DNA of 64,000 bases, taken from assembly GCA_037783415.1 (NCBI GenBank), contig JAZGTN010000085.1, forward strand, positions 3,157,501-3,221,500, given 5' to 3'. This DNA is from Leptasterias polaris. Its lineage: Eukaryota > Echinodermata > Asteroidea > Forcipulatida > Asteriidae. Both the position numbers and the translations under genes were made by a program. Positions 24,998 to 37,329 of the stretch are shown in pieces (positions within the stretch are counted from its first letter, which is position 1; every line of letters starts with the position of its first letter). The notes under the pieces were generated by a model. It saw nothing but the letters and a program-made list of their open reading frames with translations, had not been told where the DNA came from and did no database searches.

Positions 24998-25106
24998 AAT
25001 ATCTGAGAGTGTTCTCTGAGATTGTAGCAGTGTCAATAGACCTCTATGCTTTATCTGAGAGTGTCCTCTGAGATTGTAGCAGTGTCAATAGACCTCTATG
25101 CTTTCA
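24998..25106. repeat. 52-bp tandem duplication, two copies
   Basis: ATCTGAGAGTGTTCTCTGAG with GTCAATAGACCTCTATGCTT is repeated directly, differing by one base (GTTCTC against GTCCTC), indicating a recent duplication. Confidence 0.85.
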
Positions 25107-26329
25107 GTTATAGTAGTCTCATTGTTCTAAGTCAGGACAATAGTGCCAAGTGTGTATGGGTCTTCACATTCCACTGTGATGACAGAGAGTGCCAGGCACT
25201 GGTCAAACGTACCCAAATATGGGGCAACCTCTTCCAACTCATTTGTTTAGTACAACCCCTTTCTTTAAACCATCCAAACATATTCTTTTATTGTATAATT
25301 ATTCAAATGTATTCTCAATGAGGTGTAAAACAAGTCCTAATACGGTTATACTTGCTGCAACAAGTAGTCTTGGGTTTTACAATAAATACCGGGTGAAAGT
25401 CAGAGAGTAGGCAGTGAGAGCCTCCACCAGCATCGAGTAAATAAACGTTTCAACTATCAACAACCGTGTGTTACTTTGTGTTCTTCTGTAGCGTATAATC
25501 AAGCTGGTTATAATACTGTTTGGAATCCCAAATGTGCCGTGGTTGTAATTCTTCCGTGGTTGGCAAATTTTCAGCGGTGCAAAAGAAAATGCATACGATC
25601 AAGTTTGTATCAACTGTCCAGAAAACATAACTCGAATAAACTAATAATACCCAAGCTCATCACTGACACATTCTAATCAATTCTATTCAAGTCAGCATTT
25701 CATAAAAATCCCACACAACAACACATAAAATTAAAGGCCTCTCCGCACGGTATCGCTTTTTCTCCTAATAAGTATTCAGGACCCGTTTGTCAAGAGTACC
25801 ACCGACCAGCCACAAAGATTAAGACTGTTAATTCCTGTACAACCAGAACCAAAAATCTCAATTGGGTTATATGATTGAATTGGCGCCGTGGAACTCAGAT
25901 CCTTAATAAAACCTTGGTACCAGGAGATTCATAAACGCAGTTATTAGGGTAAATGTGTCGCCCCGTTGTTGTTAACGATGACGAGACATGTATTTGGGAA
26001 TTCCGATGTTCTGGGAAGCTTCACAAGAAAGCGGGTCACAAACCTATTGCTGCAGCACTTAAAACATGCACTTTTAATAAATGTATTTCCCACGGCGAGA
26101 ATTTGTACGGAAGCAATCTGAATCAATTGACAGCAAACGGCGTTTGAGCAGGTTAGCATGTTAAAAGGTAATACAATTAGAATGGTAAAATCAGTCCTAG
26201 AGTGAGAAAAAAAGAAGAGAAAAAAAAGGGGGGGGGAAAACAAATAAATAAAAAAAATTACACTCGGTTTTTATATAGGCCTAGTGTTTTATCTACGCTT
26301 TATTAAGATGTTTTGCAGACATGTTTGCC

Positions 26330-26634
26330 TGGTTTTTTAAATATATGGGCCATTATGGCACATTGTGCGGGTTTTGCGGAGTGGAGATGTGCCACAATCT
26401 GCAGCCAACCATGCCAGAAAACACCGGGCAAACCCCTTCTTTTATCGAGGAGCTCCATTACACAACACGGGACCTACGGCTTTACGTCCCATCCGAAGGA
26501 CAAATCGATAATGGTGAGGTGTCTTGCTTAAGGAGGCAAGTGTCAAGACCGGGACTCGAACCCACACTCTGCTGAACAGAAACGCCAGAGCACAAGTCCG
26601 GTGCGCTTAACCGCTCGACCACAACACGCCACAA
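26330..26634 (-). mobile_element. tRNA-derived SINE
   Basis: The minus strand has GGCGTGTTGTGGTCGAGCGG as tRNA-like head and GTGTGGGTTCGAGTCCCGGT with a B box. The body carries CCTTCGGATGGGACGTAAAG and a CTCGATAAAAGAAGGGG stretch. The body differs from the 20-kb copy, so two SINE subfamilies share the head. Confidence 0.75.
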
Positions 26635-28897
26635 GGGACAGCCTGTCTGTTGCCTCAGGTCTGTACCTTGGTGCCCCTTCAGAATAGCCCCTTTAAGAAT
26701 TTATAATGTAGGTACCCTTTCCAATAATTATAATAGCCTTGTCATTTCAAAGATGAAATTCAAGGCTTGTTAAATATCCATCTCGACCATGCAATGCCTC
26801 AAATCCTCTATTAAAATTTAACACATTTTGTCCTGATGCCTGCTACTGCCGACAGCAGGTGTAAAACTTATTTCAGTCAAATCAATCTTTCCCGCACGGA
26901 AACCACGAAACCATGTAATTTGAAATGCCTTTTAGAGTCTTGGTGGCGTAAAAAGCTTTCAGCCGAAATCGCAATATATTCCACAAATTGCTTCAAGATG
27001 ATGGTGCATTGACAGGTAGATCTTGAGACATGAAGTATATGAAATGGATGATTAAACTAAAGGGACAATTTGTTTCAAGAAGGAGCAGCGTTTTACCTTA
27101 TTTTAATTTTGTATCCCTTTTGTATGGAACACAAAATAATTGGCAATGTCTGCAATTTCGTATGTGAACCATCATCTGTATTATGGCTGCTACACATTTG
27201 AGCTTAGAGTCTAGGATCCCTTTTAAGGCAAAGTATACCTTCGGTCTTTGAAACCGGTCGATTGTTTTAATCCTGTATAAATGTAGATGTATACAATAAA
27301 ACTAACCTGTGAAAATTGTATTTCAAAAGGTGGTAGCGTTTTTAAGATATCACCGAATATCCGGAGCAAATAGGTCCACATAAGGAAGAAAAAACCCAAA
27401 TAGGAATACACAATCTGAGAAACGTATCTGACAGTAACCTTTCCAAGATTCAATTTTTGAATTTGGGGGGAACCACGTTACTCCGAAGTGAAATGTTTCT
27501 CAACATGCTTTATACATTGAAAGCTGCTGTACTTCTAACCAGTAAGTTTTTACTGCCATTAATGTTATATCTTCCCTTTAATGTCCATTTGGTATGCAAG
27601 GAAAGTGATCAAACCACGCCATTCTTTATTGAATTCTATTATTGATTCTGTTTGTCCAGATCCACGTTGTACTGATGCACGTTGTACTGATGCGATCGTA
27701 AGAAAAACCAATAACAATTTGCAGACATTAGAACTCATTTGAGAGACTTCCCTTAACACAATTTAAAACTTGAAGCAAAGAAAAAAAATATATATCTAAT
27801 AAATAAAAATCAGTGGGCGTCCCCAATTAAATTAGACGACTCCGGAGTTTAAACACGACAAGCAGCAGGGTATCAGTACCAAACGAGACACAATGGATCG
27901 TCTCAAGGAACCTGGAAAAGACTTTCAAAGGGAAAAGACTTGAAGTCTGTCGATTAAAATAATTTTATCTGGAGAGAACAGGAATCAAATTACGCCCTAA
28001 GTCGCTTGCAAATTGGAGATACAATTTTTGAAAAGAAAAAAACCCCCGAAGAATCATTACTGTGGCGACACATGGGAATTCAAGTCGCACTGTGGGGAAA
28101 ATAACATACAAGTCTCAGTAATAACGACTTATCTATTTGAACATTTCTAAAGTCCCCCCCCCCCCCCAAATTTGGCGTGTTTTTTGGGGTCCCCGCCGAA
28201 AACACATCTGGAATTTGAGACACAAACACGGCCAGCTAAAGCTACAATTACACGTTTTCTCTTCCTGAAAATACAGAATTGGCTGATAATGTTAAAGGTA
28301 GCTTTTATCGCTGGAATCTTTTATATGAGCCGAGAACAGGTGGGCTATCGGCACCTGTCGCTGTGCAGTGTTTGAGTTTCCTACCGGATAGCTTCAACAG
28401 GATGTCGCAATTGATCGAGATGCAGACCGAGGAGCTAATTAGAGTGACAGGTTACCCGAGACGGTTGGCAAGCTGGGTTGTGTTTATGACCTAATGATAG
28501 AGTTTCACGAGAGTATCAATACAAGTTTGTCATGAAAAAATCAAAAATAAAAATTAAAAAGTAGACGAGTTTGTTGGCAGAAAGTTGTACAGTATATTGT
28601 TGTTTGTTTTCCTAAACATTAAAATGACTGAACAAAGAATCTAAACAACAATAAACTTGACCTTTGTTTCTCAAATTAAAAGCACTTATATCACCATTGA
28701 TTAGAACTTAGGTATCAATTTGAAAGATTCTTTTGCTTCTGTTTTGTTTAGCTTTTAGCAACAGCCAATCTCTCTCTCTCTCTCACAAACTATTGGTTTA
28801 ACGTATAATGAGTAGGAGTTGCACAAACTAATAGAATTGTGATTCAGTAACTAGCCGACAACACTATTCTAGTCATTGTGAAATCAGCTGTTAGCTT

Positions 28898-28968
28898 GGC
28901 CGAATTCGAACCCACATTCTGTGATTGCAAGTCCTGCCGTTTAACCACTTGACCATGGTGACACATCT
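28898..28968 (-). mobile_element. tRNA-like SINE head fragment
   Basis: On the minus strand, TGTCACCATGGTCAAGTGGT, a TTGCAATCACAGAATGTGGG anticodon-to-variable region and TTCGAATTCGGCC resemble a tRNA-derived head with B box. No full cloverleaf could be drawn, so it is not called a tRNA gene. Confidence 0.4.
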
Positions 28969-29999
28969 AAGTGGATTTTTGTATATATAAATATTTTTTT
29001 AAACTGACCAACCAGAGGACCAGTGGTCCGGCTGGCTAACTCAGTGTTGAAAAGCATCCCTATTCAAGTCCCTATATGAGTTATGGGCAATGGCAAAAGC
29101 TGACGGACCAGTGAAATGAAAATGAAAAAACTAACTGGTTCTGTTGGCTAGTGACTGAAAAAAGTTCCTGTACTCAGCAAATAATGAGACGGCTGCATGG
29201 ATTAAACAAATTCGTTCTGTTACCTTTAAAATATTATTTATTGCTTGAGTTGTAAATATATAGTTAGTGAGTTCTTCGTCTTATATTCTGATGCCTTGTT
29301 ATTCTAGTATATTTTGTTATTGTTCGAAGTCGATTGATCTTAAGTTATTTGTGTATCAAATATGCTGCGCCCCTGTGGATGCCTGGCCCAAATGGAACCA
29401 GTTTTAACTGTTAAAGGAACAAAGTGCAATCCAAAAATAAACGATATAAGTAAACAATATTTTGTGCGCAAATCTGACAAATTGTTGAGAAACTTATTCC
29501 ATGTCCCTGTTGATACAAGGTATTAATAACTCCGCAAGTTTTCTACCTTAACTTCCAGAGCTTTGACTTCAAATGATCCCGGATTTACCCAGATTATTAT
29601 TCTACTCCATTTCAATCAATGCACCGTGAACGGCAATCCAACAACGCTGTCTGTTTATTTTGTTTTGTCCTAAAAACCCTTGTCGCTGTTATGACAAGAT
29701 TTCATATTACATGTATCATCGCTTCTGCTATGCCACTTTTGACTTCATATCCGTTTTTCCACGTACGAGACTCCCGAGTTACTGTGGATTAATGAATTCC
29801 GTCGCATAAACAAATACGAAGCTATGATATGTCATTGGATTTTGCAAGTCAATCCTCAACACCTTTCGAAAAACATGCCACACAAGCTACCTTTGAAAAT
29901 CAGGATGATTTCAAGAGAGCGCTTGGTTTATGTTTTTTCTTTCTTTGGGGGTTTATGTTTTTTCTTTCTTTTTGGGATTTTTTGACGTGGTTGTTCGGT

Positions 30000-30157
30000 C
30001 TAATGCGCCAGACTCAAGGTCTGGCGTTTTTCGAAGTGTGGGTCAAGTCACTCGTGTCCTTGAGCAAGACACTAATTAATTTGACCTTCGGATGGGACGT
30101 TGAAGTTGCTGGGCCCGTGTATTGTGCAACGGTAGTACCCCAATACACTTATCATTA
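30000..30157 (+). mobile_element. tRNA-derived SINE, partial
   Basis: It contains CTAATGCGCCAGACTCAAGG (tRNA-like anticodon arm), GTGTGGGTCAAGTCA (decayed B box), CGTGTCCTTGAGCAAGACAC and CCTTCGGATGGGACGTTGAA. It ends at the TIR element starting at 30158. Confidence 0.6.
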
Positions 30158-31062
30158 AAGGCCCTGTCACACCTTGACGTTTTAGACAGCGTATGCAAAC
30201 GTATACAAAATTTGGCGAATACGTCGAATAAGTTATGGATAAGTTTTGTATAAGTTAAAAGCACGCTGGTATACGTCGTAGTACGGCGAGGTCGTCGAAA
30301 AATTGCACAAAATGTTTCGACTTATGATACGTCCCGCATACGCGGGCCATAAGTTTAGGTAAGTTATGCGATCGTTGACACACGTTGACACACGTTCACA
30401 CACGTTACTTGTAAGTTACTCATAAGTCGACATACGTCGAGATAAATGTCTAGCATATACCCAAAACCTATTTCTAACCTATGAGTAACGTGATTTGAAC
30501 TTATCTCCAACGAATATTGACGTATGTAAAGACGTGTTGACGTGTTCCGGACGACCACAGAACTTACTGAACGTGTTTCTAACTTACAGCTACCACAGAA
30601 CTTACTGAACGTGTTTCTAACTGACAGCTACCGTATAATGAAGTATCAGCAGCGTTTAGGGGAATTGGTATACAAAAATGGGGTTCGCAGTGAGGATACT
30701 GCGATGTATAGTGCGGTTATGATTTGAATCGACGAGCGGCAGCCTTTTTATAGGCTACGACACGTGATCGTTGGCGATACGCTGCCGCGCGCTATGCATA
30801 AGTTAGGCTATCGTTGGGCATAAGTTGTGAACGCCGGCAACACGCTAAGCATTCGTTGGTATAAGTTATCTATAAGTTATCGAAACGTTCTATATAAGTT
30901 ACTATTACGTTATGTATACGTCTAACTCGTTATGAATACGCTATGTATACGCCCTAAATTGGAAAAAAAACATCGATAGTTCAGCGTATGCCGGCGTTTT
31001 AGGGAAATTTTGATACGTCGGCATACGCTGGCTAAAACGTCAAGGTGTGACAGGGCAAGAGA
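30158..31062. mobile_element. Non-autonomous TIR element of about 900 bp
   Basis: The ends are inverted: left GGCCCTGTCACACCTTGACG followed by TTTTAGACAGCGTATGC, and right GCATACGCTGGCTAAAACGT followed by CAAGGTGTGACAGGGC. The interior is unusually rich in the words ACGTATAC, CGTATGC and ATAAGTTAT and contains a 38-bp tandem duplication near 30555-30632 (CCACAGAACTTACTGAACGT). The 61-codon plus-strand ORF inside it resembles nothing I know. The left end abuts a SINE fragment and the right end a LINE tail. No clear target-site duplication was identified, so the superfamily is not assigned. Confidence 0.65.
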
Positions 31063-31079
31063 CGGGGGTTCAACGCGGT

Positions 31080-31492
31080 GTTTCTGACAATATTCTTGGC
31101 TGCAGATTAATAATAATAATAATAATAAAGACATTTGTAAAGCACCTAATGCAAAAGCCTCTAAGCGCATAAAGAGAACAATGAAATATACAAAGAGTGA
31201 AAGATACATTACAAGTAAGCAGATAAGCAACTTCAAACAAATGAGTTTTTAACAGAGACTTAAAACAGTGTAAAGAACTAGCCTGGCGAATATGCACAGG
31301 AAGACTATTCCAAAGATATGGAGCAGCGTAAGAAAATGATCTTTGACCATAAAAAATGGAAGAAGCTCTTGTAGTTGTGGTAAGCAATGACTGTTGAGAT
31401 GAACGTAAAGTCCGAGTAAGGGAATAATGGTGAACAAGTTCAGATAAATAAGATTGCGCTGAGTCACCTTGTAACCCCCCTTACAAGGTGCT
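31080..31492 (-). mobile_element. CR1/L2-type LINE 3' end with (TTA)n tail
   Basis: The minus strand reads QGDSAQSYLSELVHHYS, then SQQSLLTTTTRASS, FSYAAPYLWNSLPVHIRQAS and FKSLLKTHLF. This is the conserved C-terminus of CR1/L2-type reverse transcriptases and is more intact than the copy near 11.6 kb. It is followed by about 150 bp of 3' UTR and a (TTA)n tail at 31109-31128, typical of such elements. The catalytic RT core and endonuclease are missing, so it is a 5'-truncated dead copy. It directly abuts the end of the 900-bp TIR element at 31062. Confidence 0.8.
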
Positions 31493-31504
31493 ACATAAAT
31501 GGTT

Positions 31505-31620
31505 TTCATATAATTCAAACAGAGCTCTGCATGTAGGCCCTACCTGTCTTGAAAGTAATGAGCGCTTTGAGACACCTGTCGGGTGTGATAAAGTGCTGTA
31601 TAAGAATATAGATTGATATG
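31505..31620 (+). mobile_element. LINE/SINE 3' tail fragment
   Basis: This segment contains GAGCGCTTTGAGACACC, GGGTGTGATAAAG and a GTGCTGTATAAGAA end, the 3' terminal module shared by CR1/L2-type LINEs and the SINE tails here. It is a fragment only and points opposite to the adjacent LINE tail. A shorter copy lies at 7262-7310. Confidence 0.5.
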
Positions 31621-32007
31621 TGCTTAGCTCGAGTGGGAAAATCAAATTAAGAAATTGAAGGGTTTGTGGCACAGTTTTATCACACCAGTGCAACTATTTC
31701 CCCAGAGCAATTTGTAGAACAAGGTTATCAAAATATATATAATATATATATAAAAAACCAAATAATAAAAAGATAAAACAAATCAAAGAGATAAACTTTA
31801 AAACATGCTAGAACTGCATCAGTGGTGTGTGATGCTGGTTTGATCCCGGCACTTTTTTCAGGCTGACTCGAAAACTGGTTTTAAAAACAAATTCGAGAGA
31901 GATTTAAACTCAGATTCTGCGTCATTTTGACCCATTTCTGGGTCACATATTCCGGTTTAAACTGACCTAGAAATGGGTAAGGTCCCAGCCCCACTGAACC
32001 CCGAATC

Positions 32008-32203
32008 GTGGGCCCAATTTCATAAAGCATGTAAGCACAGAAAATTGCTTAGCACCGGAAAACATTGCTTAGCAAAAACTGGTTACCAGCCAAAATTCCA
32101 TAAAGTTAACACTGTTTTTGACTGGTGCCCCACTCATTTTTTGCTTAGCATAGACATTTCCTAAGCAGTATTTTTTGCTTAACAGTTCTATGAAATTGGG
32201 CTC
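32008..32203. mobile_element. Small TIR element, family B (GGGCCCAATTTCAT), copy 1
   Basis: It begins GGGCCCAATTTCATAAAGCA and ends TTCTATGAAATTGGGCTC, giving inverted ends. Inside, repeated GCTTAGCA words face each other. It is immediately followed by copy 2 with only a few bases between. Confidence 0.65.
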
Positions 32204-32205
32204 TG

Positions 32206-32400
32206 GGCCCAATTTCATAGAGCTGCTTAAGCACAAAAAATAGCTAAGCACATTAAAAATATGCTTACCAGAATAAGGTTACCAGCCAAACTGCCATGTC
32301 ACATGTACAATTTGTGACTGGTATCCTGCTCATTTCTGCTTAGCAGACAATTGTTAAGCAATATTTTCTGCTTAAGCAGCTCTATGACATTGGGCCCTGG
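32206..32400. mobile_element. Small TIR element, family B, copy 2
   Basis: The ends are GGGCCCAATTTCATAGAGCT and AGCTCTATGACATTGGGCCC, nearly perfectly inverted. The arrangement of AAGCA/TGCTT words matches copy 1. The head-to-tail pair suggests tandem duplication or insertion of one element beside the other. Confidence 0.65.
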
Positions 32401-32726
32401 TCAATTCTGATCCAGGACTTTGTAGTAGTACACTGATGTGTAATAGGCAATGTACGTCAAACAGGTTCATATTTAACTGCATTTTTTCATATTTTGGTAA
32501 TTTTTTCAAATTTACAGCTTAAAATTGTCATTATATTCCGAAAATTGCAACCGAAACAGGATTTTAAAGCAACATATTTTTTTTTAACAGTTTTTTCCCT
32601 CCAAATTGTAAAAAAAATGCTCCAGATTTTACTGATCAATCAATTTTTTCTAGGCTAACAATTTTAAAATGGATAAATTACCATTATTTTTTTCGCAATA
32701 TAACGCACATTTTGTCATGTTTAAGA

Positions 32727-32858
32727 TCCAAGGGATAAACAAATCTATCCCCTCCTCTTTTTCGCTTGGTTTGAGCAGCAAAGGATAAACAAATCTATCC
32801 CTTCCACTTTTCGGCTGGGTTTGAGGAACAAGGGATTAAACAAATCTATCCCCTTACG
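32727..32858. repeat. Three tandem 50-bp units each with a small hairpin
   Basis: Units begin at 32731, 32781 and 32831. Each has GGGATA (or GGATA/GGGATTA), AACAAATC and TATCCC, allowing a six-bp stem, followed by a pyrimidine run and GCTTGGTTTGAGCA-like sequence. The region is otherwise AT-rich. Confidence 0.8.
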
Positions 32859-33735
32859 TAAATTATAACAATTCGAACCACAAATAAACTTTTATTTTTG
32901 TCAGCTTTCCCAATAATGAAGCATATATTGTAAATAAAAAAGGTTTTTTCTTTGATGTTATGATGCAATAATAGTTTTGAGTACAAAATTTGCCAAATTG
33001 CTAACAAAAAGGAATCAATCAAAAGACTGTTCAAAATATCTTTTATAGAGCACCAGATTCTTACTTTGTTCGTCCAGCAATATTTTATGAAGAAAAACAG
33101 CATGATTTTAACATGATGCTATATATTACAAAACAATGTGAAAAATGAAAAATTGTAGTTAAAAATGAACCTGTTAGTCAGTCCTTTCTGAGTTCTGCAG
33201 TGGGGGAGGGGGGGGGGGCACATCAACAGGCATAGTACTCGGATGGGATTCGAGTCCACTTTCCCGCCATTCTAGAGCAGACGTCTGAACAACTAGAACA
33301 CTGAGAGTGTCAGGTGACAACAGGACAGTCTAAATCTTGCAATTAGAAGCGGGTGCCGCAACAATTAAACAAATACCATAATGCAACGTGGACGAAGACT
33401 AAAGATCATAAACGAAATTTTGCCCATTGCCAATATTACCATTCATTACAGATGCTAGATCCGGTTTCTGATGGCCGAATTGACCCCCAAATTTAAATCT
33501 GTTTTAAATAGCAATTGTTTCATAGATTCTAAAAAGTTATTTTATTACGGATCCCATAGTCATTTTGCAAACAATGTTGCATGATGTTTTTGTGCCTTGT
33601 CCGTTGCATAGGCTGTGCGAATCTTTTTTGATTGCCTATGTTTTTTGGTTTTTTAGCAGCATCTTCTGTCACAATTCGTTCAACAACAATAAAAAAGAGA
33701 GGTAGAGAAAAATGTATAATAACCGGGCCATGCCC

Positions 33736-34055
33736 CTTTAAAGGCACTGGACACCTTTGGTAATTATCAAAGACCAGTATTGTCACTTGGTGTATCCCAA
33801 CATATGCATAAATTGGTCATCGAAGTTGCAAGAAAATAATGAAAGAAAAAACACCCTTGTTGCACAAATTTGTGTGCCTGAAGTCCTTTAATATTTTAGT
33901 GAGAAATACTTCTTCCTCAAAAACTACATTACTTCAGAGGGAGTGGTTTCTCACAATGTTTTATACTATCAACAGCTCTCCATTGCTCGTTACCAAGTAA
34001 GTTTTTATGCTAATATATATTTTGTGTAATTACCAAACGTGTCCGGTGCCTTTAA
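33736..34055 (+). mobile_element. Small TIR element, family A (GGCACTGGACAC), copy 1
   Basis: It begins TTTAAAGGCACTGGACACCT and ends with ACCAAACGTGTCCGGTGCCTTTAA, which are inverted ends. The interior includes GGTCATCGAAGTTGCAAGA and TCTCACAATGTTTTATACTA. It shares the whole interior with copies at 44027-44404 and 53105-53488 but lacks about 70 bp around the centre. It is non-coding and MITE-like. Confidence 0.7.
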
Positions 34056-36044
34056 GTTATAAGTATGTAAATAAAAATGTAACAAATTATTTCATCTTTA
34101 GTTCAGAGCCCGAGTCCGTGCGTTTCCAACTTCCAATTTAAAGACTATAATTGCAGTCGAAATGCCCTTCATTCTCACAATAAGCTGAATAAGAGTAAAT
34201 CAGGTGTAGAATATGGCCTTACACAAAATATAACCAGAATAATGTAAGATATATTCACGGTGAGAAGATAAAGTGAAAAAAAAAAAAAAAAAAAGGAAAG
34301 AAGAAGAAGAAGAAAAACATGGTGAGAGGAAACCAATACACAAATGATTAAAAAGAAGGACAAAATCATATTGAAGTTACATGTATATGTTTGTCCTTGG
34401 AGACGTTTTAGAGTGTCTGATTCGACTTCCAGACAGTCCTTCAGAACCAGTTGTATTCAGAAATTCCCCTTCAATCTTGAAGGAATAATTGTGGGCTTCA
34501 ATCACATTATACTACAGGTATTTTTTCCTCCCCCATTCACATTCGAAGTCATCTTCCGGAACCACGGATGAATGACACAAAAAGTAATCTTTCCCGTTTC
34601 TGCATTACCGGCATCAGACAGGGACAATAACAAACGACAACGGTACAATGTGATTATAGGTGACGGGATTCTGCCACACAGTCAGCGTATGCCTATAGAT
34701 TTATCCTTTGAAAAAATACGAGCAGAATTTTTGCTTGTTTTTACAACATATTGTCTCTTTCTCGTGACATACTCTGACTGAATGACAAATTCCATGCCTC
34801 AATTCTCAGGCACAATCCTCCCAAATATTGTCCCCATCTGCCCTACAATAAGAGAACCTCCGTACTGCTAAATAGCTTCACAACACACCTATGTCTCCAC
34901 CCAGCCGCCGCCACGCTTACCGTTTAAATATACACACAATATTGGTTATTGTCAAATAAACAATGATATAAACCCCATGAAGGTATAAGACCAATAGGTC
35001 AACGGAGTCAGTGAAATCCCCCTTAACGATATATCTTCAATGTATTAGAACATCAAGATTTGGTCTTGCGAGATCAGTACTTGCTTAACTTATTTCCCCA
35101 AAACAATTTGAAGGGAAATGTTCGACCATGACCACCTTTAAACCATTTAAGTTTTGTGCAAATCCGTTATTTCCTTTTCAATCTTACCAGTGTTGTGCAC
35201 ACCTTTTAAGACCAACCTGCTCAAAGATTAAATTCCAATAATTACAACCTCAACACAAGATCCCAACATTTCTTAACCTCAACGGAATGTCCAATATTGC
35301 AAAACAACAAAATGGCACAGCAGAGGGATTTAATGGCCAAGTGCTAAAAAGACTGGACTCTCGCCAGTGGTCCAGCGGGCATTTCCAGTCCCTAATGCTC
35401 TGTTTAATTCAGTTAATACTTTCAAATAGAATGGGATTAAATTTTGATCACACTTAAACTGTAACTACCACTTAATATTCATTGCCTATGAGAGGTCAGA
35501 CATCGTCCCACTTCTCTCAGCGAATTCATTTATTTCCTCCAGAGGACAGTTAAAGAATGATGATCGAAACTTCAGGTTGTTAGACTAACGGTTCACTTCA
35601 GAACCCTCACAGCTCAATGAGAGAGATTTCTTCACATGATGTCACCGGAAAAATTAGTTAAATTTTATCTTCACTTTATTTTATTGTAGTAATTTGCCTA
35701 TCATTTTGTATCAACATTGTCGGTGGTATTTCAACAAACTGGCTGAATCTAGGACGACAATATTTGTCACAATGATAATGTAATAAAACAAAGATATTAC
35801 TGCCGACAAAAATGTCTCACTCAAGAAAACGTTTCTTGAAACTAGAATGTTTTTTTTAAATAGATAATTAGCAAGAAAAAAATAAAAATTGGCAAGGGAT
35901 TTTGGGGGGTAATAGGTAACTTAGAAAACATAAGTTTTTTCTTGATACAATAAAATACAAATTAAGAATGATAATTTTGTGCTCTCAGATATGGTTTATA
36001 TAAGGAAGGTTAAGTTAATAATATATATTTGGTTTGAGGCAACA

Positions 36045-36335
36045 CCATGTGTATATCTACTTGCTAGGTAGATTTTGTTCTTTGAGAACTTGTCTTGCTA
36101 TTTATTCTACTGCCGCGGAGTAGATTATTCGGAACTCGGGAGACTTCTCAGTTCTGAAAACAACTGTCCTGCTTATTAACTACTACCTGGGCGGGAGGTA
36201 GGAAATCGGCCGGGACTACTACTTTCGCTATGTGGATCGAGGGGACTTCTCGTTATTAACTACACTGCCGCGGTGTGAGTTCTTAATAGGTCCCAACGTT
36301 TCGACTAGCTTGCTCTAGTCATCGTCAAGTTAATA
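36045..36335. mobile_element. Penelope-like terminal-repeat fragment
   Basis: The fragment holds GAACTTGTCTTGCTATTTAT, TCTACTGCCGCGGAGTAGAT and a distal TTCGACTAGCTTGCTCTAGT block. I recall such blocks from echinoderm Penelope-like elements. Related sequence occurs at 2060-2290. The distal block on the minus strand has a GACTAG/CTAGTC stem followed by GAAAC. There is no coding capacity. Confidence 0.5.
36299..36329 (-). ncRNA. Hammerhead-like stem II and GAAA module
   Basis: On the minus strand TTGACGA is followed by T, the stem GACTAG/CTAGTC with loop AGCAAG, then GAAA. Compared with the hammerhead core (CUGANGA), only the first C is changed. It sits at the end of a Penelope-like terminal-repeat fragment, where hammerhead ribozymes are expected. 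It is probably decayed. Confidence 0.4.
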
Positions 36336-37329
36336 GTTCTTACTTTTGCTTTCTTGAATCAAGCACATTATTAAAAAGATCATCCAAACAGTGTTTCTTA
36401 AAACAAGAATAGGTCTGTTAAAAACAATTTGTGTCTTCCCCGTTAAAACAAAAAAGGATTCCAGATCAGATATCATCATAGCCGATGTTTTATTAAATAT
36501 TTTATTTATTTTATAAATACATGTTTATGTTAATATAAATACATGTTTAATTTTATATATTTCTTTTTCAAAGATTGTTTCCAACTTCAAGAATTTGCTA
36601 TTTTTTGTTTGTCTGCTTGTTTTTTATAGTTTTTTTTATCTATACTTTCTGCTTTTAATGAACGTGTTTCTCTACATGTTTCTTTAACTTGGTATTTTTG
36701 TTATTCTCGGGGCCCCGTTGGAGACCAAATTGTTTGTGAACAGGTTGCCCTGATTAAAGATAACAAAGGCATTCAATTGAACCATCAAACCATAAATCTC
36801 AATGACAGAATGAAGCCACTAACTATTAAAAAACTGACAGCGAAGATGAAAAGAGCCGATGAAACTCGTTCCTTTATTTAATAGAGCGTTCACCTTCAAA
36901 TCCAAAGGTCACGCAGTTATCAGCCGTCGGGTTTTCTGTCTTCTTTCTTAGAATCACTGACAATGAACGTCACCATCCGTCAGACTGCGCTTAACGAAGG
37001 CGTAATTACACTTCAATCAGTTGATTATACACGCGATTCTGGTCCATTACACACAAATGAATAATCCCTATTTCCATGTCATGAAAGCGATACTCTAATC
37101 GGAGAGTTCATCCCCACCAGAATGGACTGGAGGAGAGCCGCAACAGACTCGATGAGTGCCCCCCAATACTTTCAGCTTTGGGTGGATCGATTTTCATAAC
37201 TGTTTGTCTTGACGTTTTAGCCACGGTCAGCTCTCAAATGTGTGCTCTACTTTTCGGTCAGAATCGACCCTGACCGGGTCTCGTAGGGCATGACCACCTT
37301 CTGGGTCAGTATTACCCGGAATCTTTATC

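Noticed and set aside
28172..28494. Overlapping plus-strand ORFs ending in LIRVTGYPRRLASWVVFMT
   Set aside because: Slight coding look, but no family recognised and no splice partners found.
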